Assembly: GCA_964475955.1 (NCBI GenBank)
Contig: CAYYZY010000217.1
Location: 1-12,746 of the forward strand
Direction of reading: 5' to 3'
Length of the DNA: 12,746 bases
Source: DATKZH01 sp964475955
GTDB lineage: Bacteria > Planctomycetota > Planctomycetia > Pirellulales > Thermoguttaceae
The notes under the pieces are model-generated. The model was not told where the DNA came from and did not search any database. It saw only the letters and a list, made by a program, of their open reading frames with translations. Each line of letters starts with the position of its first letter. The first letter of the stretch is position 1. Positions 7,220 to 12,746 of this stretch are shown piece by piece. The translations under genes and the position numbers were made by a program.

Positions 7220-9142
7220 CTACATCCGGTGCAGGTGCGCATAGATCTTGGAATAGATCGGCAGGTGGCGGTAGTAGACCTCGAGCATGTAAATGGAGAG
7301 GCAGGTCACGTAGAGCCGGCCGCCGTGGGGGGTGTACGGGGTGTGCCACTGGTAGCCGTCCGGCGCGCCGGCGTCGCGCCGCCCCGGGTCCCAACTGCCC
7401 GCCTCGCGGCCCGACTTGACCTGGTGCTCGGGCACCTCCTGCCGCATCACCTCGTTCCACTTCTTCCAGTCCTCGCCCTCCATGTGATGGCACGCCTGGG
7501 TGGCGTAGTACCAGTAGTAGACGTTGGGAGACTTGTAGTTAACCAGGTTCTCCGGCCGCGTAAGGTACCGAATGCCGCCGACCAGCCGCGGGTCGTTGCG
7601 GGGCCATCCCAGGTACTGCCGGCAGAGCAACGCCTCGGCCGTCATCACCTTGCTGGCTTCCTTGCCTCGCTGATACGGGTAGCGCTTGCCGTCGTCGAGG
7701 GCCACGTTGTCGAGGAACCGGCGCGCCTCGTCGAGATTCTCTTCCGGGACCGGCAGATAGGCCATGCGCGCGCTCTGAAGAGCCATCAGCACCCAGCCGG
7801 TCACGGAGACGTCGCTGTCGGCCTGCGGGGCGTATCGCCAACCGCCCGCCGGGCTCTGCGACTCGAGCAGGTACTTGATCGCCCGCTCCGCGGGGGCCTT
7901 GAACTCCTCGTCCTCGCTCATGCCGTAGAGCTCGCAGAGCGCGATCGCGCACTGGCCGTTGGTATAGTAGCGGTGATTGAATCCGCCCTGATGGAAGAAG
8001 TTGCCTTCGGGGTCCTGCTGTTCGAGCAGCCACGCCCAACCCTTGGCCACGTTGCTTTGGAACTTGCCGCGCTTGTGCGTGCTCCCCGCCCCCTGGAAGG
8101 CCAACAGCGCCATGGCGGTCGCCGCCGACCGGTTCTCGTTGATGGCGCCGTTCTGGTACGGACCCTGGAGGCTCCAGGAGCCGTCCTTGCGCTGATTCCG
8201 GGCCAGCCAGCGCAGGCCTGCGAGCACGGCCTTTTCGGTCGTCTTGGTTCCGCCGAACGCGGCCAGAAGGGCCTTCTTCGAGCCCTCTTGGCGGCCGTCG
8301 AGGGCCATGCCGATCTGCGTGGCGTCGATGGTGCTGGTGGCCGTCATCCCGTCGGGCATGAGGTCGGTCAGCTCGGGCGGCGCCGCGAAGGGGTCTTCGA
8401 CCAAGGGTCCCTCTTCCAGCGTGAAGACGGGCTCCTCGACCTCGTCTTCGCCCGAGCCGGCCAGGAACGAGTCGTACTCCAGTTGCTCGCCGAGCGATTC
8501 CGCCCAGACCGTCTCCAGCTCGATCTCGTTGCTCGCCAGCTTGGGCAAGAGGATCAAACCCAAAATGATCATCACGAGCATGTGGAAGGCGGCGCTGACG
8601 AGCCAGGGCGGCGAATTGCGCAGCGCAAAGGTCGTCAGCTCCTCCTCCGGCTCTTCCTCGTGCTCGTGAACGGCCGTGGTGGCCGTCCCCCCCTCGACCG
8701 GAACCGGACGCGCCGCCCTCGTTGCCGCGGCCGCGCCCCGGGCCGCTGGCCGGGCTCCCGCGGGCGATGGCCGGGCTCCCGTGGGCGACGGCGGGGCCTG
8801 GGCCGGCGACCGTTCCCGTTTCCCGACCGGCTGGGCACGCGGCACGGAGGGGCCCGGCTCTCCAGAAGGAGGGTTGGGCGCGGTGGGCCTAGGCGTCGCC
8901 GGCTGGGCCGGTATCGGCTGCGCCCGGGGAACTTTGGACGCGCCGCCGGCAGACGGGGGGCCGCTGAACGAGCCCGGAGCCTGAGTGCCATCGGCAATCG
9001 GCGACTCCGGCGGCAGAGGCTGGGCCTTGGGGATCGACTTCGCCGGCTCGAGAGGTTGCGCGCGAGGCACCGGCTTGTTCGGAACGGGCTGCGGTGGTTC
9101 CGGCTTGGCGCCGGGCCGATCATCGGGATCGGGAGCCGCCAT
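7220..9142 (-). CDS. Membrane-anchored prenyltransferase/squalene-oxidase-repeat protein
   Basis: A 640-aa protein of a type common in planctomycetes. Residues 1-170 are a Pro/Ala-rich, low-complexity cytoplasmic region with four (V/I)P(R/K)AQP motifs (25-30, 37-42, 71-76, 100-105), then an acidic patch (EHEEEPEEE). One TM helix follows (~178-200). An acidic linker leads to the C-terminal alpha/alpha-barrel repeats (~295-640), which carry QW-like motifs QRKDGSW (317-323) and QSPAGGW (429-435), plus NGQCAIALCELYG and DVSVTGWVLMALQSARMAYL. Where squalene-hopene cyclases have DxDD there is DSDVS (442-446), so terpene cyclisation is unlikely and a scaffold or binding role is plausible. The ATG at 9142 follows a purine-rich stretch (AAGGGGAAG); the frame is open to 9382 but that extension looks non-coding. 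It could share a transcript with the broken gene 61 bp downstream. Confidence 0.85.
   Translation of the reverse strand: MAAPDPDDRPGAKPEPPQPVPNKPVPRAQPLEPAKSIPKAQPLPPESPIADGTQAPGSFSGPPSAGGASKVPRAQPIPAQPATPRPTAPNPPSGEPGPSVPRAQPVGKRERSPAQAPPSPTGARPSPAGARPAARGAAAATRAARPVPVEGGTATTAVHEHEEEPEEELTTFALRNSPPWLVSAAFHMLVMIILGLILLPKLASNEIELETVWAESLGEQLEYDSFLAGSGEDEVEEPVFTLEEGPLVEDPFAAPPELTDLMPDGMTATSTIDATQIGMALDGRQEGSKKALLAAFGGTKTTEKAVLAGLRWLARNQRKDGSWSLQGPYQNGAINENRSAATAMALLAFQGAGSTHKRGKFQSNVAKGWAWLLEQQDPEGNFFHQGGFNHRYYTNGQCAIALCELYGMSEDEEFKAPAERAIKYLLESQSPAGGWRYAPQADSDVSVTGWVLMALQSARMAYLPVPEENLDEARRFLDNVALDDGKRYPYQRGKEASKVMTAEALLCRQYLGWPRNDPRLVGGIRYLTRPENLVNYKSPNVYYWYYATQACHHMEGEDWKKWNEVMRQEVPEHQVKSGREAGSWDPGRRDAGAPDGYQWHTPYTPHGGRLYVTCLSIYMLEVYYRHLPIYSKIYAHLHRM
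8751..8792. repeat. 21-bp tandem repeat (2 copies) in the Pro-rich region
   Basis: Two adjacent 21-bp units (8751-8771 and 8772-8792) differ at two positions. On the - strand they encode SPTGARP and SPAGARP in the cytoplasmic low-complexity part of the squalene-oxidase-repeat protein. They suggest local expansion by slippage. Confidence 0.6.
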
Positions 9143-9409
9143 GGATGAGCTTCCCCTTCTGTCCGATCGACGGATCTCGTGGCAAGGAGGCACACCCCCG
9201 ACTGCCGGGCGACCCGACTCCAGCGCCCGCAACACTCCAGCCCCCGCAACGGAGCAACGGAGTTGTGGAGCGAAGACGGCCGGAAGCGTCGCCCCGCTGC
9301 CCCTGCCGGAGGGTCCCGCCCACCTCCCGTCAGTGCGAAGCAGCACGACGCGAGCTCCCGGGCGGCCGCTTCGCGGGCACAAGAGCCGCCACGCCTATCG
9401 TGAGCCTCC

Positions 9410-9438
9410 ATTATAATTCTGCGCTGGCGAGTCTACCA
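9410..9438 (-). promoter_or_regulatory. Candidate promoter for the leftward squalene-repeat gene
   Basis: On the - strand there is a perfect TATAAT (the + strand reads ATTATA at 9410-9415), with only a weak TGGTAG at the 17-bp -35 position (9433-9438). The A/T-rich patch stands out against the GC-rich surroundings. The leader to the ATG at 9142 would be about 260 nt. Confidence 0.35.
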
Positions 9439-9616
9439 GCATCCGCTCATGGCGGCAACTTCGAACCCCTTGATAGAACGAGACTTGGAGAGACGGGCTT
9501 CCCTCACCTTGGCCCTGACGTGCCGTGGTGCCCACAACCGAGGCATCGAGGCGGCTGAGACGGCAACGATTCGGCGCCATCCAGCTCCCCCGCGGCAAGA
9601 AACCCTGGCGCGGCCC

Positions 9617-9644
9617 TCGACCCCAACCGAAATCATGTTAGAAT
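9617..9644 (+). promoter_or_regulatory. Sigma70-like promoter of the initiator tRNA
   Basis: TCGACC (9617-9622), a 16-bp spacer and TAGAAT (9639-9644) precede the mature tRNA 5' end (9699) by about 54 bp, a normal leader. Match to consensus is 4/6 and 5/6. Confidence 0.55.
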
Positions 9645-9698
9645 AGCTACGTTGCGGACCGGGGGCCGTGCCAGTTGTGTGCGTCGCAGCCCTCATGA

Positions 9699-11066
<1,368 letters not shown>

Positions 11067-11110
11067 TGTCTCACCTGCCTGAGTGGAGGACTGGTATTCG
11101 GGCCGCATTT

Positions 11111-11709
11111 CCATAGCCCGTCAGCGTCAAGCCGCCTGTGGACGACGTCACGCGACACCTGGAATTGCCTCGCGACGTAGCTTTCAATCAAGTCTCGTGC
11201 TCCGCTGTTTTCGTCCATGACGTCAACGCCCGCTTCTTTCGCACGTTCAACGCTCGAACGGAATTCCCCTTCTAGGTCTTGGGCTGGAACCAGAACCAAC
11301 CCGGCGAAGAAGTTGGCGTGAAACTCGACATAACCGTATTCGCGCTCCGGTATCGAGTCCGTCACAGCAGCCTTCCAAGACGCGATGTCCTGGAACTGGA
11401 TTTGCCGCCACAGCTTCCTGTGCAGCAGTCGATGGGCTAGTTCCTGAGCAAGGCCGAAAACGGTATCGATTGATCCGGTGCTGGTAGACAAACTCATCAA
11501 CCCGAATCTCCTGCAAGTCTCGGGTGATGTATGCCACGGCCTCAATTCGGTCCTGAAGCCCCGGGACTGGTACGATGATCCATCCCAAAACGGGCTTCCA
11601 CGATGTACTCGATGTTGACGGGGATTGTGCCGTCCGCGTTGTACTCTGCCAGGAAGGCCGCAGCCTTCTCCCGCAGGACCTCCTTCGAGTAGTACGGCGC
11701 CTCAAACAT
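11111..11709 (-). pseudogene. ImmA/IrrE-type metallopeptidase (COG2856-like), two frameshifts
   Basis: In intact form this family pairs with XRE repressors and cleaves or relieves them. The ATG at 11709 lies 9 bp after the XRE stop, and AAGGAGC at the end of the XRE gene can serve as its Shine-Dalgarno. The first frame reads MFEAPYYSKEVLREKAAAFL...IEYIVEARFGMD and then stops soon. A second frame continues IVPVPGLQDRIEAVAYITRD, LQEIRVDEF and HRINRYR. A third frame gives FGLAQELAHRLLHRKLW and runs to FQVSRDVVHRRLDADGLW (~11111), staying open into the integrase gene to 10943. The shifts are +1 each, at ~11576-11590 and ~11457-11460, both at or beside a four-base T/A run. The zinc motif is AQELAH (11432-11449): the first His of H-E-x-x-H is Gln. 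Lost frame and lost ligand together argue for a dead gene, though sequence errors could explain the shifts. Confidence 0.8.
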
Positions 11710-11718
11710 GGCCGGGAA

Positions 11719-12087
11719 CTAGCTCCTTCGTATTCGTTCCAGCAAGCCATCCAGCACTTCCGGCGATATCTGCTTTGCCCGCATCGTCCTGAAAAGGACG
11801 GGCAGTTTGTCCACAAGCTCCGCGTCCGACATCAGGTCCGGCGGTATCTGGCCCCGCTCCGCCGCCGCCACGTCGAACAGTTCCATCCACTCGTCCGACC
11901 CAGGCTTCAACCCTAGGGCCACGGCGTATTTCTCTATTAGCTCGTGACTCTGCGGGGGCGGGAACAAGCCGCGTTCCATCCGGCTGAAATTGCTGGGATC
12001 GAATCCGTGCTCCAGGCAGAATTCGCGAAGCGTTTGCCCTTTCTTGAGGCGATGCTTCTTCAAAAGCATTCCAAACTTGCTCGACAT
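11719..12087 (-). CDS. XRE-family helix-turn-helix regulator
   Basis: A 122-aa DNA-binding protein that probably represses the element's genes, itself included. The N-terminal Cro/C1-type HTH is clear: FGMLLKKHRLKKGQTLREFC (5-24), then the recognition helix region HGFDPSNFSRMERGLFPPP (27-45). The C-terminal half, ending in VLDGLLERIRRS, is helical and of unknown role. Start: the ATG at 12087 with Shine-Dalgarno GGAGGTGG (GGGGAGGTGGAA-ATG). The frame is open upstream to 12162 without coding character. It is followed after 9 bp by the broken ImmA-like gene, a standard XRE-ImmA operon. A promoter with an overlapping palindrome lies upstream (12161-12188). Confidence 0.92.
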   Translation of the reverse strand: MSSKFGMLLKKHRLKKGQTLREFCLEHGFDPSNFSRMERGLFPPPQSHELIEKYAVALGLKPGSDEWMELFDVAAAERGQIPPDLMSDAELVDKLPVLFRTMRAKQISPEVLDGLLERIRRS

Positions 12088-12160
12088 TTCCACCTCCCCA
12101 GGGGGGTCCCCTTGCCTGAGCATGTGCCCTCTCGGTGGGCCTCGCGGCCCTGTTGTAATC

Positions 12161-12188
12161 ATTGTACCACAATACCAACGTCGGGCAA
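12161..12188 (-). promoter_or_regulatory. XRE operon promoter with overlapping operator palindrome
   Basis: Read on the - strand: TTGCCC (12183-12188), a 16-bp spacer and TACAAT (12161-12166), 5/6 to the -10 consensus. The -10 forms one half of the 13-bp inverted repeat ATTGT-ACC-ACAAT (12161-12173). That is a natural binding site for a dimeric XRE repressor and would give autorepression. A related half-site TTGTA lies next to it (12153-12157). The leader to the ATG at 12087 is ~65-70 nt and contains a small GGGCC-TCGC-GGCCC hairpin (12137-12150). Confidence 0.6.
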
Positions 12189-12214
12189 TCTCCTTCGCGC
12201 GGCCAGAAAGTCTC

Positions 12215-12445
12215 TCACCACACTCGGCTTTTCCGTAGTCTGTCTGCCTCGCCCGACAGCCGGTCAGACCGTTCGGCCTCGCCCGCCTCGCACCGTGGCC
12301 AATGCCTGCCCCTGCGCAAGTCCTCCCACCACAGCAGGCCGCGGCACTGCGGGCACACCCAGTCCGGCTCAGGAAGAGCTCGTCCCAGTCGCATTCCGCC
12401 CACCAGCGGCCGCTCTATCCCCGCTCGCCACGAGTCGCCAATCAT
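12215..12445 (-). pseudogene. Zinc-ribbon-like fragment
   Basis: An open frame ending at 12215 encodes DWVCPQCRGLLWWEDLRRGRHWPRCE, a C-x-x-C knuckle followed by H-x-x-x-C, which resembles a zinc ribbon that has lost one cysteine. It may be a separate small gene (an ATG lies at 12394) or the displaced 3' end of the zinc-ribbon protein that ends at 12369 in another frame. No Shine-Dalgarno decides the matter. Confidence 0.35.
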
Positions 12446-12746
12446 CCTTGCCCAGCTTCACAGCCCGCCAGGTCAATTCTCCGAGGGTGGAATCCGAACC
12501 GCGCCGTACCCACAACGGGAAGCCGATGTGCCACCCGCACGCCGCACAGTCCCGTCTGATGGACTGCCCGTTGTGGATCGGTACGTCGGACGTACTGGCG
12601 AGACCCGCACTTGCAGACGGGCTCCTGGTGGACGGTGGGCCTGAAGGCGGCTCGACGGGCTCGGGTTCGACGGCGGCGGGCTTGGGCGTGGGATCGGGCG
12701 GACCAGCGGCGGGCGTTGGCTCGGTGCGGAGTCGCCACAACTCGAC
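12369..12746 (-). pseudogene. C-terminal part of a zinc-ribbon protein, probably frameshifted, 5' end outside the window
   Basis: The frame is open from the right edge (VELWRLRTEP) through a Pro-rich linker (PTPAAGPPDPTPKPAAVEPE). A zinc ribbon is split over two frames: C-K-C-G (12607-12615) lies in the neighbouring frame as QEPVCKCGSRQYV, while DVPIHNGQSIRRDCAACGWH (C-x-x-C at 12537-12548) is in the first frame. Joining them needs one extra C removed at GTCCGAC and a compensating change upstream. The reunited module C-x-C-G...C-x-x-C-G resembles C-terminal ribbons I associate with planctomycete accessory proteins; I cannot name the full-length gene. Partial and low certainty. Confidence 0.45.

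Larger units (their letters stand above)
9143..9698. other. Intergenic region upstream of the squalene-repeat gene and of the tRNA
   Basis: No gene is convincing in these 556 bases; the open frames are GC-rich shadows. It contains a -10-like box for the leftward gene (9410-9415), an 8-bp tandem duplication GCAACGGA-GCAACGGA near 9246-9261, and the tRNA promoter at 9617-9644. Confidence 0.6.

Noticed and set aside
7118..9148. 676-codon open frame on the + strand opposite the squalene-repeat gene
   Set aside because: Low-complexity Arg/Gly/Leu/Val product, no motifs; explained by codon bias of the - strand gene with its clear TM helix and QW-like repeats.
9143..9382. N-terminal extension of the squalene-repeat protein up to 9382
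   Set aside because: The translation looks like non-coding GC-rich sequence; the ATG at 9142 begins the Pro-rich region and has a purine-rich stretch before it.

Overview
The window is GC-rich DNA that most resembles a planctomycete (Planctomycetota, possibly a Pirellulales-like lineage). This rests on gene style: a Tat-exported heparinase II/III-like protein, a membrane-anchored squalene-cyclase-repeat protein with a long Pro-rich N-terminus, a DUF4838/alpha-glucuronidase-type relic, and an integrase starting VASISREKNGRRTIQF. No 16S or other marker is present, so the taxonomy is an inference.

Left part (1-2859, + strand): the 3' part of a drug-exporter-type ABC ATPase (5' end outside the window) overlaps by ATGA with an ABC-2 membrane permease. 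After 140 bp comes a MacB/FtsX-type permease with no ATPase of its own in view. Together they look like an export module whose first genes lie to the left.

Middle part (2860-9142): a carbohydrate-oriented, largely extracytoplasmic set. A Tat-signal heparinase II/III-like protein (4804-2912, -) is divergent from an unrecognised Sec-signal protein (5282-6223, +). Convergent to the latter is a broken secreted gene (7158-6297, -). It keeps an N-terminal DUF4838/GH67-like domain and a C-terminal carbohydrate-binding-like domain, has lost the centre, and carries a frameshift. Upstream of it in the same direction is a 640-residue membrane-anchored protein with alpha/alpha-barrel (prenyltransferase/squalene oxidase) repeats. 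The divergent intergenic region 4805-5281 holds several hairpins, including a nested palindrome with perfect 23-bp arms.

Right part (9143-12746): a housekeeping initiator tRNA (tRNA-fMet, 9699-9772, +) with its own likely promoter and terminator is the apparent attachment site of a mobile element that runs off the right edge. Reading inward, all genes are on the - strand: a tyrosine integrase whose last codons are antisense to the tRNA, an ImmA/IrrE-like metallopeptidase gene broken by two frameshifts and lacking the first His of HExxH, an intact XRE-type repressor with a promoter/operator palindrome, and remnants of a zinc-ribbon protein. The element looks partly decayed.

Three separate loci carry frameshifts. 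Real decay and sequence/assembly error are both possible, and the text keeps them apart. I did not find a clearly new multi-gene system. The strongest curiosities are the integrase/initiator-tRNA overlap, the centre-deleted lytic gene, the nested palindrome and the orphan MacB-like permease.
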